Shown in pieces: positions 48,419 through 55,963 of a stretch of 64,000 nt of DNA. Origin of the DNA: Micromonospora eburnea (GTDB lineage: Bacteria; Actinomycetota; Actinomycetes; Mycobacteriales; Micromonosporaceae). The stretch spans positions 3,658,001 through 3,722,000 of the forward strand of contig NZ_FMHY01000002.1 in the NCBI RefSeq assembly GCF_900090225.1. Direction: 5' to 3'. A model generated the notes under the pieces. It did no database searches. It saw only the letters and a program-made list of their open reading frames with translations, and was not told the DNA's origin. Position numbers and translations under genes: made by a program. How positions within the stretch are numbered: the first letter of the stretch is position 1; every line of letters begins with the position of its first letter.

Positions 48419-49593
48419 GCGGACCCGACCCGGCCCCCGACCGCCACCGGCCGCAGTGCCTGGACGCCGCCGCACACGCGGCGCTGCGCGCCGAGTTCCC
48501 GCTGCTGGCCGACTGCGTCTACCTGAACAACAACTCCACCGGCGCGGCGCCGAGGGCCGTGGAACACGTGCTCGGCGGCTACTGGGAGACGCTGCGCACC
48601 TGGCGCGACGACGTCTGGCAGGGCTGGCACGTCGGCCTCGACCGGTACGCCGACTCGGTGGCCGCCCTCCTCGGCGCGCCCCCGGGCAGCGTGGTCACCG
48701 ACGCGAACCTCAGCACGCTGCTCGCCCGGATCGCGTCCTGCTTCGACTACCGCCCGCCGCGCGACCGGATCGTCACCACCGACCTCGAATACCCGACCAT
48801 GCCGTTCATCTGGAACGCGTTCCGCCGCTACGGGGCCCGCCTCGACGTGGTCGGCAGCGGCGGCCCCCGGTTCGACGAGGACGCCCTGGCGGCCCGCATC
48901 GACGAGCGGACGCTGCTGGTCTGCGTGTCGCACGCCAGCTTCACCTCCGGCGCCACCATCGACCTGCCGCGGCTGGTCGCCCACGCCCACGAGGTCGGCG
49001 CCCTGGTGGTGGTGGACGCCTTCCAGACCGTCGGGGTGGTCCCGCTGGACGTGACCGCGCTCGGCGTCGACGTCGTCCTCGGCGGCGCGCACAAGTGGCT
49101 GTGCGGCGTCGGCACCGCCTTCCTCTACGTACGGCCGGACCTGGTGGCGGAGCTGGAGCCGGCGGCGACCGGCTGGCAGGCCGGCGACCGGGCGCTGACC
49201 TTCCAGCCGTCCACCGGCTGGGCCCCCGGCGCCCGGCGGTTCGCCGGCGGGACGCCGTACCCGCTCACCTCGCTGGTCTCCCAGGTCGGCCTGGACCTGC
49301 TGGCGGGGGTGGGCGTCGACGCCATCCGGCGGCACTCGCTGGCCCTGACGCAACGCGTCCTGGACCGGGCCGAGGCGGCCGGCATCGACGTGGTCAGCCC
49401 CACCGAACCGCACCGGCGCGGCGGCGTGGTCTGCCTGGACGTCGCCGACGGCGAGGCGGTCAAGCGGCGGCTGGCCGAACGGAACATGATCTGCAGCTGG
49501 CGGGGCTACCTGCGAATCGGCCCGCACGTCTACAACACCCTCGACGAGGTCGACGCGTTCATGGACGCGCTGGAGAAGGAGCTGAGCCGATGA
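48415..49593 (+). CDS. Kynureninase-like class V aminotransferase-fold PLP enzyme
   Basis: A 392-residue fold-type I PLP protein. It contains YLNNNSTGAAPRAVEHVLGG, a TTDLEYPTMPFIWNAFRRYG block (split at LEYPTMPF), VCVSHASFTSGATIDLP, VVDAFQTVGVVPLDV (PLP-binding Asp and Gln) and GGAHKWLCGVGTAFLYV with the Schiff-base lysine; it ends with an RIGPHVYNTLDEVDAFMDAL block. Class V members of this type include kynureninases and cysteine desulfurases; the surrounding TDO genes favour kynureninase activity, yielding an anthranilate. GTG start overlaps the stop of the second TDO gene. Confidence 0.8.
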   Translation: MSGPDPAPDRHRPQCLDAAAHAALRAEFPLLADCVYLNNNSTGAAPRAVEHVLGGYWETLRTWRDDVWQGWHVGLDRYADSVAALLGAPPGSVVTDANLSTLLARIASCFDYRPPRDRIVTTDLEYPTMPFIWNAFRRYGARLDVVGSGGPRFDEDALAARIDERTLLVCVSHASFTSGATIDLPRLVAHAHEVGALVVVDAFQTVGVVPLDVTALGVDVVLGGAHKWLCGVGTAFLYVRPDLVAELEPAATGWQAGDRALTFQPSTGWAPGARRFAGGTPYPLTSLVSQVGLDLLAGVGVDAIRRHSLALTQRVLDRAEAAGIDVVSPTEPHRRGGVVCLDVADGEAVKRRLAERNMICSWRGYLRIGPHVYNTLDEVDAFMDALEKELSR

Positions 49594-50621
49594 GCGTCAC
49601 CCTGTCGCCGCGGGCGCTGATGAGCCTGCTCGCCAACGGTCCGAAGGCCATGGACGTGCTGGAGACCGCGCTCGGCATGGGGCTGCTCGACGCGCTGGAG
49701 CCCGGGCCGGCCCGCCTGGACGCGCTGGCCGCCCGGTTCGGGGTACGGCCGCTGCGGCTGTACAAGTTCCTCGACTGCCTGGAGAGCCTCGGCTTCCTCA
49801 CCCGCAGCGAGACCGGCGACGACATCGCCACCGCCAGCTACCGGGCCGTGCCCGGACTGCGTGACGCGGTCGTGGCGGTGGTCGGCCCGCACGCGCAGGA
49901 ACGGGACCGGGACCGCTACCCGTGGCGGCGGCTGCACGGCCGGCTCGCCGAGAGCCTGCGCGGCGAGGTCAGCATGAGCGACGACGACTTCGCGTGGCCT
50001 CCGCAGACCGACGAGCAGACCGCCGACTTCGAACGCAGCATGGCCGTCGGGCTCGGCCCGGTGATCGAGACGACCCGGCGGCACGCCGACCGGCTGTGGT
50101 CGGACCGGCGGCGACTGCTGGACGTGGGCGGCGGCGACGGCACCCTCGCCGCACACCTGCTCGACAGCGCCCCGGGGCTGCGGGCCGACGTCTACAACCT
50201 GCCGGCGGTCGAACCGCTGGTGCGGGCCACCCGGGTCGACCGGGGCCACCCGGACCGGTTGGGCTTCGTCGGCGGCGACTTCCTCGCCGAGCCGCTGCCG
50301 GCCGGGTACGACGCGATGTCGTTCGTCCGGGTGCTGCACGACTGGCCCAACGAGGTGGCCCGCCGTCTGGTCGAGAAGGCGTACGCGGCACTGGAGCCGG
50401 GTGGGTTGCTGCTGATCTGCGAGGAGTTCCGCACCCCGGACCGGCTCGCCATGCAGTTCTTCTGGAGCTACTTCCTGATCGGGGTGGACAGCTGCGTGAG
50501 CCGGCTGCGGGAGGTCGAGTTCTACACCGGGCTGCTCAAGGAGGTCGGCTTCGATCGGGTGGCGGTGCTGTCCGGCACCTGGGAACTGGTCACCGCGTAC
50601 AAGCCGGAGGCGTCGCGCTGA
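49590..50621 (+). CDS. O-methyltransferase family protein
   Basis: A 343-residue SAM methyltransferase of the plant-type/acetylserotonin group. An N-terminal dimerisation winged helix (LGMGLLDALEPGPARLDALA, RLYKFLDCLESLGFL) precedes the Rossmann domain with LLDVGGGDGTLAAHLLD, GDFLAEPLPAGYD and FVRVLHDWPNEVARRLV, where the His of LHDWPN is the usual general base for O-methylation. ATG at 49590 overlaps the kynureninase-like stop (ATGA). It would methylate the hydroxy-kynurenine or anthranilate product; C-methylation is also known for relatives, so the site is open. A hairpin terminator follows. Confidence 0.85.
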   Translation: MSVTLSPRALMSLLANGPKAMDVLETALGMGLLDALEPGPARLDALAARFGVRPLRLYKFLDCLESLGFLTRSETGDDIATASYRAVPGLRDAVVAVVGPHAQERDRDRYPWRRLHGRLAESLRGEVSMSDDDFAWPPQTDEQTADFERSMAVGLGPVIETTRRHADRLWSDRRRLLDVGGGDGTLAAHLLDSAPGLRADVYNLPAVEPLVRATRVDRGHPDRLGFVGGDFLAEPLPAGYDAMSFVRVLHDWPNEVARRLVEKAYAALEPGGLLLICEEFRTPDRLAMQFFWSYFLIGVDSCVSRLREVEFYTGLLKEVGFDRVAVLSGTWELVTAYKPEASR

Positions 50622-50635
50622 CCTGCCCACCGGCG

Positions 50636-50667
50636 GCGGCCCCTGACCGGTGGTGGTCGGGGGCCGC
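50636..50667. terminator. Hairpin between methyltransferase and convergent small genes
   Basis: GCGGCCCCTGACC (50636-50648) pairs with GGTCGGGGGCCGC (50655-50667), 13 pairs with one G-U, around a six-base loop. It terminates the dioxygenase operon and, from the other side, the DivIVA pair. Confidence 0.72.
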
Positions 50668-50673
50668 GTTCGG

Positions 50674-50928
50674 TCAACGGCGCAGCCGGCGGGTGCAGGG
50701 ACCGTCGTGGTCGGAGCGGAGCAGGCACCGCCGGCCACCGGGCATCAGCAGGTCACAGAAGACCCGATGGCGTACGTTCTGGTCGTCCTCGGCGGAGACG
50801 GTGGTCTCCCCCGGGTCGGCGGGCGGCAGCAGCACCAGCAGCCAGCGGCCGACCACCCGGGCCAGGCGCTGCGCGGCGGGCAGGTCGGCGGCGACGACCG
50901 GCAGGTGGATGACGTACCGCTGGCTCAC
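50674..50928 (-). CDS. Small hypothetical protein coupled to DivIVA-domain gene
   Basis: An 84-residue protein of unknown function. It starts MSQRYVIHLPVVAADLP, has a helix RLARVVGRWLLVLLPP and a C-terminal Cys pair region FCDLLMPGGRRCLLRSDHDG (split at GGRRC) ending in basic residues. GTG start overlaps the stop of the DivIVA-domain gene (GTGA), which is why I consider it real. The short Cys/His C-terminus might bind a metal, but the spacing is not diagnostic. Confidence 0.6.
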   Translation of the reverse strand: MSQRYVIHLPVVAADLPAAQRLARVVGRWLLVLLPPADPGETTVSAEDDQNVRHRVFCDLLMPGGRRCLLRSDHDGPCTRRLRR

Positions 50929-51224
50929 CGCTCGCGCCCCCGGGCGTCGCGGGCGCGGGCCTGGTCAGTCTGCCAGCGGCGCAGCGCGTCCTTGATGACG
51001 GCGGTCTCCCGGCGGCTGGCGGCCAGGGCGGCGTGGACGGCGGCCAGGTCGCCGGCGACCCGGTCGAGGAACCGGTAGACCTCGCCGGGGTCGAGGCCAC
51101 GGCGTCCCAGCCCGACCGGCTTGAACCGGCGCTCACTCACCTGCCACGGCAGCAGACCGGTGTACGCGGAGCGGTAGGTCCTGCCACCGCTCGCTGAGGT
51201 CGATCGCTGATCGTGGACACTCAT
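50925..51224 (-). CDS. DivIVA-domain protein
   Basis: A 99-residue protein with the DivIVA/Wag31-type motif FKPVGLGRRGLDPGEVYRFL followed by a coiled-coil DRVAGDLAAVHAALAASRRE (the usual N-terminal membrane-curvature hook and helix). The first 30 residues are an unconserved extension (TYRSAYTGLLPWQVSERR). ATG at 51224 has GAGAGGCGGG upstream; upstream in-frame sequence to 51386 lies in the promoter region. It is far shorter than DivIVA itself and lacks the C-terminal tetramerisation part. Such short forms are common, uncharacterised genes in Micromonosporaceae. Confidence 0.75.
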   Translation of the reverse strand: MSVHDQRSTSASGGRTYRSAYTGLLPWQVSERRFKPVGLGRRGLDPGEVYRFLDRVAGDLAAVHAALAASRRETAVIKDALRRWQTDQARARDARGRER

Positions 51225-51408
51225 TCGCCCGCCTCTCGTCGTGGGTTGGATGGGGTGGGTCCGCCCGCCCTCCCCGCACGGCCGGACCCACCCCCGCCCT
51301 GCCACCGCAGCTCCATTCAGCGGTACGGCGACACGGCTGTCAGTGGTCAGCTTGTGACACTGCGAAGCAGCAACGCAACGTTCCACACCGGATTTCTCGC
51401 CAGATGCA

Positions 51409-51437
51409 TTGACTTTCTTTACTGAAACCTGTATGAG
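51409..51437 (+). promoter_or_regulatory. Promoter of Scr1-family regulator
   Basis: TTGACT (51409-51414), 17-base spacer, TATGAG (51432-51437), giving a leader of about 45 bases before the ATG at 51489. Confidence 0.55.
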
Positions 51438-51488
51438 TTGCAGAGCACGGTCACGCAGTGTTGCGAATTGGAATCAGGGAGTGTCCGG

Positions 51489-52379
51489 ATGGCCGAGGAC
51501 ATCGGATCGACCGTGCCACGCCGGCAGCTCGGCCGGCTGCTGCGGCAATACCGCACCGAAGCCGGCGTGACGCTCGACGCCGCCGCCGAGGCGCTCGAAT
51601 ACAGCCGACAGAAGATCTGGCGGATCGAGTGCGGCCTGGGCGCGGTCCGGGTGCTCGACGTCAAGGCGATGTGCGAGCTGTACGGCGTCTCGGCAGAGCT
51701 GACCGAGGCGATGAAGGGGCTCGCCGCCGAGACGAAGTCGAAGGGCTGGTGGCACGCGTACGGCGACGCCGTGCCGAGCTGGTTCGAACTCTACGTCGGC
51801 CTCGAATCCGCCGCCGCCCGTCTCCGGCGCTACGACGAGTCCCTGATCCCAGGGCTGCTTCAGACGCGACAGTATGCGCAGGCCATCTTCCGCCTCGACC
51901 GCCCACAGGCGAGCGAGCAGGACCGGGAACGGGCTGTCGAGGTCCGGCTACAACGACAATCACTGCTCATGCGGCGACTTCCGGCCGCACCAAGGGTGGT
52001 ACAGGTGCTGTCCGAGGCGGTCATCCGCCGCGTTGTCGGGGGCCCGGGAGCGATGCAGATCCAGCTCGACCACCTCATCAGACTTTCCGACCTACCGAAC
52101 GTCTCCATCCGCGTGCTCCCGATGGCAGCCGGCCCGCAGCCCGGCGCTGTCGCCGGATCCTTCGTGATTCTCGACTTTCCGCCGACCAAGGGCGGCCGAG
52201 CAGCGCCCGAGCCCTCCGTGGTCTACAGCGAGTCGCTTACCGGCGCGCTCTACCTCGACAAGCCCGATGAACTGGCCGCCTACGAACGCGTGTGGAAGGG
52301 ACTGGATGCGCTCGCCCTCGGCGAGGCAGAATCGAAGGACATGATCAAGCGGATCATCGGGGAGATGCGGCATGACTGA
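51489..52379 (+). CDS. Scr1-family helix-turn-helix regulator (DUF5753)
   Basis: A 296-residue regulator of the type paired with DUF397 proteins in actinomycetes. The XRE-like helix-turn-helix reads LRQYRTEAGVTLDAAAEALEYSRQKIWRIE (split at TLDAAAEAL). The C-terminal DUF5753 domain contains ESLIPGLLQTRQYAQAIFRL-type text (IPGLLQTRQYA), VLSEAVIRRVVGG, and VVYSESLTGALYLDKPDELA (split at SLTGALYL). GGGAG six bases before the ATG. Its stop is overlapped by the DUF397 gene. Such pairs affect development and antibiotic production in Streptomyces. Confidence 0.92.
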   Translation: MAEDIGSTVPRRQLGRLLRQYRTEAGVTLDAAAEALEYSRQKIWRIECGLGAVRVLDVKAMCELYGVSAELTEAMKGLAAETKSKGWWHAYGDAVPSWFELYVGLESAAARLRRYDESLIPGLLQTRQYAQAIFRLDRPQASEQDRERAVEVRLQRQSLLMRRLPAAPRVVQVLSEAVIRRVVGGPGAMQIQLDHLIRLSDLPNVSIRVLPMAAGPQPGAVAGSFVILDFPPTKGGRAAPEPSVVYSESLTGALYLDKPDELAAYERVWKGLDALALGEAESKDMIKRIIGEMRHD

Positions 52380-52572
52380 CCTGACCGGCGCTGCCTGGCG
52401 CAAGAGCACCCGCAGCGGCGGGAACGGTGGCGACTGCGTCGAGGTCGCCACCAACCTCCCCAACCTCATCGTCGTACGCGACTCCAAGGACCCATCCGGA
52501 CCACACCTACGCTTCACCCGGCCCGAATGGACCGCCTTCCTCGCCACTATCAGCGCGCAGTCTCAGCACTGA
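52372..52572 (+). CDS. DUF397 protein
   Basis: A 66-residue protein opening DLTGAAWRKSTRSGGNGGDC and containing VEVATNLPNLIVVRDSKDP and FTRPEWTAFLATI, the standard DUF397 pattern. Its ATG lies within the last codons of the Scr1-family regulator (eight-base overlap). DUF397 proteins work as partners, possibly antagonists, of the upstream regulator. Confidence 0.93.
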   Translation: MTDLTGAAWRKSTRSGGNGGDCVEVATNLPNLIVVRDSKDPSGPHLRFTRPEWTAFLATISAQSQH

Positions 52573-52832
52573 CACGAGCATCGAGGCAGCGGGTCAGGGG
52601 ACTGCCGGGTCCAGGTGCTCGGCTCGGGCTCGCTCCGCCGTCTCCTGCGCGATGAGGTCGTTGTCCGCCAGCAAAGTCATCGCCCGGCCGCAGCCGGCGG
52701 CGGCCGGCCGCAACCGCTGAGCCGATCCGCGTGGCCGGCCATGTCCCAGTACCAGACCCCGGTGCCGGATTGATCAGCCACCGGTGGTCGTACGCGCTCT
52801 GGAATCGGCCGGCCGGAGCATGCCGCTGCTGC
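52573..52832. other. Intergenic stretch, possible gene remnants
   Basis: No intact gene. On the minus strand ATG at 52680 opens a 28-codon frame (MTLLADNDLIAQETAERARA then a short tail) ending at 52594; upstream frames contain WLINPAPGSGTGTW-like text broken by stops. This might be debris of a small gene, or chance. Confidence 0.3.
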
Positions 52833-53294
52833 TCACTCCGCTGTCGCGTGGGCCGAGGCACGGTCGCGCGCCTGCCAGCGGGCGATGGTCCTCTTGTACG
52901 GCTCCGGCATGTGCAGCCCCGGCACCTCGTCGTACGCGAACACCCCGAGCTCCTTGTGCTCAGCGGAGTACGCAAGCTCCTCGTCCCCCAGGTACACGGC
53001 GCCGTAGCTGACGATGAAGACGTGCCGGACGGGGGTGATCTCATAGACCCAGCTGTCGATGATGTCGACCCCGGTGACGCTCAGTCCGAGTTCCTCCGCG
53101 ACTTCCCGGCACACGCCCTCCTCGGGTGTCTCGCCGACCTCGAGCTTGCCGCCCGGCAGCTCCCACTCGTCGCGTTCGTTCCTGAGCAGCGGAACCCGGC
53201 CGTGATAGTCGACGACGAGCTTCACTGAGATCGGCAGTTGATACTCGAAATACCCTGGATTGCGCTCAACCAGGTACGGGGGCCGGTCGGTCAT
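52833..53294 (-). CDS. NUDIX hydrolase
   Basis: A 153-residue NUDIX protein. The box is complete: GGKLEVGETPEEGVCREVAEELGL, given here as GGKLEVGETPEEG and VCREVAEELGL, matching G-x5-E-x7-R-E-U-x-E-E-x-G-U. It would hydrolyse a nucleoside diphosphate linked to another moiety. The C-terminal end (MPEPYKRTIARWQARD) is typical. ATG at 53294 has GGAAGGAA upstream. It is the last gene of a minus-strand operon after the PP2C, TPR-membrane and TauD genes. The substrate is unknown. Confidence 0.92.
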   Translation of the reverse strand: MTDRPPYLVERNPGYFEYQLPISVKLVVDYHGRVPLLRNERDEWELPGGKLEVGETPEEGVCREVAEELGLSVTGVDIIDSWVYEITPVRHVFIVSYGAVYLGDEELAYSAEHKELGVFAYDEVPGLHMPEPYKRTIARWQARDRASAHATAE

Positions 53295-53324
53295 CAGATT
53301 CCTTCCATCACGGCAGGGAGTCGG

Positions 53325-54149
53325 TTACGAGGTGAGCAACACGGCGGCGACATCGTCGGCTCGTTTGAACCGCCGGCCGCCACCCACCGCGCCGCCCTCA
53401 GTTTTCCGGATCAGTGCCTCCAGGTACGGCAGCCCGCGCCCGATGGCATCGGTGATCACGTCTGCCCACTCTTGGTACAGCCCGTAGTCGGTGACCAACC
53501 GGGCGAAGCCGTCGGTGCAGAGCAGGATCGTGTCGGTCGTCGCCCACGCGCCGACGAAACTGTGTGGCCGCAACTGACGACGCGGATGGCCGGAAAAAAC
53601 TGATTCGGTGTCGCCGGAAGTCATGGTGTGAAGCCGGCGCTCGTGCATCGCCGCGATCACCCGCTGGGGGTCAGGCTCGCCCGCCTCGACTGCCGCCGCC
53701 TCTCGACGATCGAAGTACGCGGTGGCCAGGACGGCGGGTTCACGACCTGCGACGACGGCTGTGGCGTCGCCGACCCGACTGATGTCGTACCGAACGCCCT
53801 GGTCAACGCAGAGAGCAATCGAACAGGCCGGCGGGACCCGATGGGTTGGGAACCCCAAGGCTCTCTGTCGCCTGGCGATATCGTCGGCGATGACCTCAAG
53901 CAGAGCCGCTGCAGCACCGTCGTATCCGTCCTCGCCGGCGGAAGTCAACTGCTGGTCGATCGTGTCCACAAGCCACTGCACATCGCTGTCCGCGGGAAGC
54001 GCACCATCCTGGTAGAGGTCGGTGGCACCGTCGATCACCCAGGCCAGGGTGCCCCGGTGGCCGGCACGGTCTTCGTTCGCCCTCGCGCCACCCGCTGTCG
54101 TAACCAGTCCTTGCACCCTCACCGCTGGCTCGTCTTTCAGGACATCCAC
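53325..54149 (-). CDS. PP2C-like serine/threonine phosphatase
   Basis: A 274-residue protein with the PP2C fold. Metal-site motifs are visible: ARANEDRAG (motif with Asp near the N-terminus), LAWVIDGATDLYQDG (the usual VxDGxGG in altered form, DGATD), RVGDATAVVAG, and DTILLCTDGFARLV near the C-terminus followed by RRFKRADDVAAVLL, in which DD is the final metal-binding pair. The altered central DGATD occurs in bacterial PP2C-like proteins encoded in conflict or signalling operons. ATG overlaps the stop of the TPR-membrane gene by 13 bases. Target unknown; no kinase is adjacent. Confidence 0.82.
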   Translation of the reverse strand: MDVLKDEPAVRVQGLVTTAGGARANEDRAGHRGTLAWVIDGATDLYQDGALPADSDVQWLVDTIDQQLTSAGEDGYDGAAAALLEVIADDIARRQRALGFPTHRVPPACSIALCVDQGVRYDISRVGDATAVVAGREPAVLATAYFDRREAAAVEAGEPDPQRVIAAMHERRLHTMTSGDTESVFSGHPRRQLRPHSFVGAWATTDTILLCTDGFARLVTDYGLYQEWADVITDAIGRGLPYLEALIRKTEGGAVGGGRRFKRADDVAAVLLTS

Positions 54150-55165
54150 CCGGCCGGCACCAGAATCCCCGCCCCGATCAGCGCGCAGCCGATTACGACC
54201 GCGGCAAACACCCGGCGGATGCCGCTGTTGTTGACCAGGGAGAAGGTGCCGAACACGACGCCGACCGCGCCGGACGCCACAAGCATCAACCGGACACCGT
54301 CAATCCCTTTGCTCTGACTCGCGATGTTACCCGCGGTGGCGATAAATGCAACGACTGCCGCCAGCAGGCCGAGCAGTTGGAGCTGCTGTGCCTTGAACTC
54401 AGCCAGCTCCGTCCGAAACCGATCATGGGCTTGGGCCCACCGGGCCCGCTCCTGCATCAGGTCGATCCGGATCCGGGTGGTCTGGTACTGGGTCAGTCGG
54501 CGCGGGTAGTCGCGGGAGGTGCGCGGCTCCAACTCGATCGCCTGCGCGACGGCTGATCTGGCCGCCTCGAACTCTCCGCGCAGCGCGAGCAGACGGCCCT
54601 TCGTCTCGAAATAGTGAGCAATCCTGCCCTGCGACAGGGTGATAGCCCGCTCGATGTGTCGCTCCACCTCATCGAGGTCGCGCGCGCTTCCCGGCTGCTC
54701 CAGGCGTTCCAGGAACTCCACCCAGAAGGCAGCCAGTTGGTGCACCACCGCTGCGACGTCCGGCATCGAGGCAACTGCCTGCCGGGAGTGCTCCACGGCG
54801 CTGCGGAGCGAGGCGAGGTCGCCCCGGCTACGGGCCACGATCGCGCGAAACGTGTCGAAGTACGGCTCCGCTCCAAATTCACCCTCGTACTGGCGGACAA
54901 CCGCGCTGTATTCAGCATGGCGTTCCTCCCGCCGCAGGCGGAGCAGAAGCGCGTACAGCGCCGCGAACCGCAGCCGCGCCCGTTCGGTCCGGTCGTCGAC
55001 AATTTGACGCAGCGCCGGCTCCGGGTCGGGGTGCGCCTCGAGGACTTCCCGGATCACCAGCGGGAAGGCGTCGTCGGCGGGCACCGGCACCCTGGCCAAG
55101 GCCGCCGCCAGCCGGACGCGTTCCGTGCTGAGGGCCGACGTGGGCCTGGGTCTAGGAATCCGCAA
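54137..55165 (-). CDS. TPR-like protein with C-terminal membrane helices
   Basis: A 342-residue protein. The first 250 residues are helical repeats of TPR-like type (YFDTFRAIVARSRGDLASLR, HYFETKGRLLALRGEFEAAR) and a coiled helix (DRFRTELAEFKAQQLQLLG). The C-terminal 90 residues have three hydrophobic helices (LLAAVVAFIATAGNIA, LMLVASGAVGVVFGTFSLV, VFAAVVIGCALIGAGILVP). It would present a cytoplasmic TPR domain on the membrane. A TTG at 55165 is used as start; it overlaps the TauD gene by 14 bases. An internal GTG (VPVPADDAF) is an alternative. It lies between the TauD-like and PP2C-like genes. Confidence 0.65.
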   Translation of the reverse strand: MRIPRPRPTSALSTERVRLAAALARVPVPADDAFPLVIREVLEAHPDPEPALRQIVDDRTERARLRFAALYALLLRLRREERHAEYSAVVRQYEGEFGAEPYFDTFRAIVARSRGDLASLRSAVEHSRQAVASMPDVAAVVHQLAAFWVEFLERLEQPGSARDLDEVERHIERAITLSQGRIAHYFETKGRLLALRGEFEAARSAVAQAIELEPRTSRDYPRRLTQYQTTRIRIDLMQERARWAQAHDRFRTELAEFKAQQLQLLGLLAAVVAFIATAGNIASQSKGIDGVRLMLVASGAVGVVFGTFSLVNNSGIRRVFAAVVIGCALIGAGILVPAGWMS

Positions 55166-55925
55166 GTCGGAACCCCCGGTTCAGCCAGGCGTACGGGTGG
55201 CCACCGTCAACCTCGGCGAGCAGCCGTACCAGGCGACGGCTACCACTGAACGCTGTCCGTCCGTGCAGGACCCGGTGGTTATGGACGAGATAGCCATCTC
55301 CGGCGGCGAGACGAAAGCTGCGCCTCGTCGCGGCGATCAGGCGACGGAGCGCCGCCACGACGTCCTCCCGCCCGCTGACGCTGGATGGGTTGCCGATTTG
55401 GTCGTCGCGATAGCGAAAGCGGGCGAGGCCACCGCGCAGTTCGATGAGAGGTTGTCCGTCGCCACCGCCTCGTGGCCTCAGTCTCAGCCCGGCGATCACC
55501 CCATCATCGAACTCATTGCGGAGAAGGGCCAGCACGCGAGCCCCATCGACCAGTACGGACTCTCCGCCGGTGAGTGCTGGCACAACCATCACCGTGGCCA
55601 GCACGCTGGGTGGCCGTGCGACCAAGCTCCGGTCTGTGTGCGCAGACAAGGCAGCAGCGGAAAACCCGGCCTCGTTCTCCCCATCGACGGCCCGCTGTCG
55701 CGGCACGATAACCGTCAACCCGTCGGTCGACTGATGGGGGTGGCTGACCGGCTCGGTCCATTGATCGAGTAATTCCCTGACCCCATCGACACTGCCCTGC
55801 CGGATAAACACCAGCCCGTCGCGGGCAAGAGCGGAGGGCACACGGCCGGCATCGATCTCGGCTACGCACCCTGCCGCCAACAGTCGCATGCTCCGCCTGA
55901 CAATAGTCGAAGTGACGCGTTCCAC
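55152..55925 (-). CDS. TauD/TfdA-family Fe(II)/2-oxoglutarate dioxygenase
   Basis: A 257-residue dioxygenase. The facial triad is visible as His96-x-Asp98 in SAHTDRSLV and a distal His in VHNHRVLHGRTAF (about 214-220), with an Arg for 2-oxoglutarate in RRLVRLLAEVDG. The text between (VLATVMVVPALTGGESVLVD) fits the clavaminate-synthase-like/TauD group that includes hydroxylases of free or carrier-bound amino acids. It heads the TauD/TPR-membrane/PP2C/NUDIX operon. GTG at 55925 is used; an ATG 12 codons in is possible. The substrate is unknown. Confidence 0.85.
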   Translation of the reverse strand: MERVTSTIVRRSMRLLAAGCVAEIDAGRVPSALARDGLVFIRQGSVDGVRELLDQWTEPVSHPHQSTDGLTVIVPRQRAVDGENEAGFSAAALSAHTDRSLVARPPSVLATVMVVPALTGGESVLVDGARVLALLRNEFDDGVIAGLRLRPRGGGDGQPLIELRGGLARFRYRDDQIGNPSSVSGREDVVAALRRLIAATRRSFRLAAGDGYLVHNHRVLHGRTAFSGSRRLVRLLAEVDGGHPYAWLNRGFRLADS

Positions 55926-55963
55926 TATCCATCGAACCTAGCCGTTCGGGCGACCGTCACGCA

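Noticed and set aside
52594..52680. 28-codon minus-strand gene
   Set aside because: Short, without ribosome binding site or homology that I can recall; kept only as a possible remnant.
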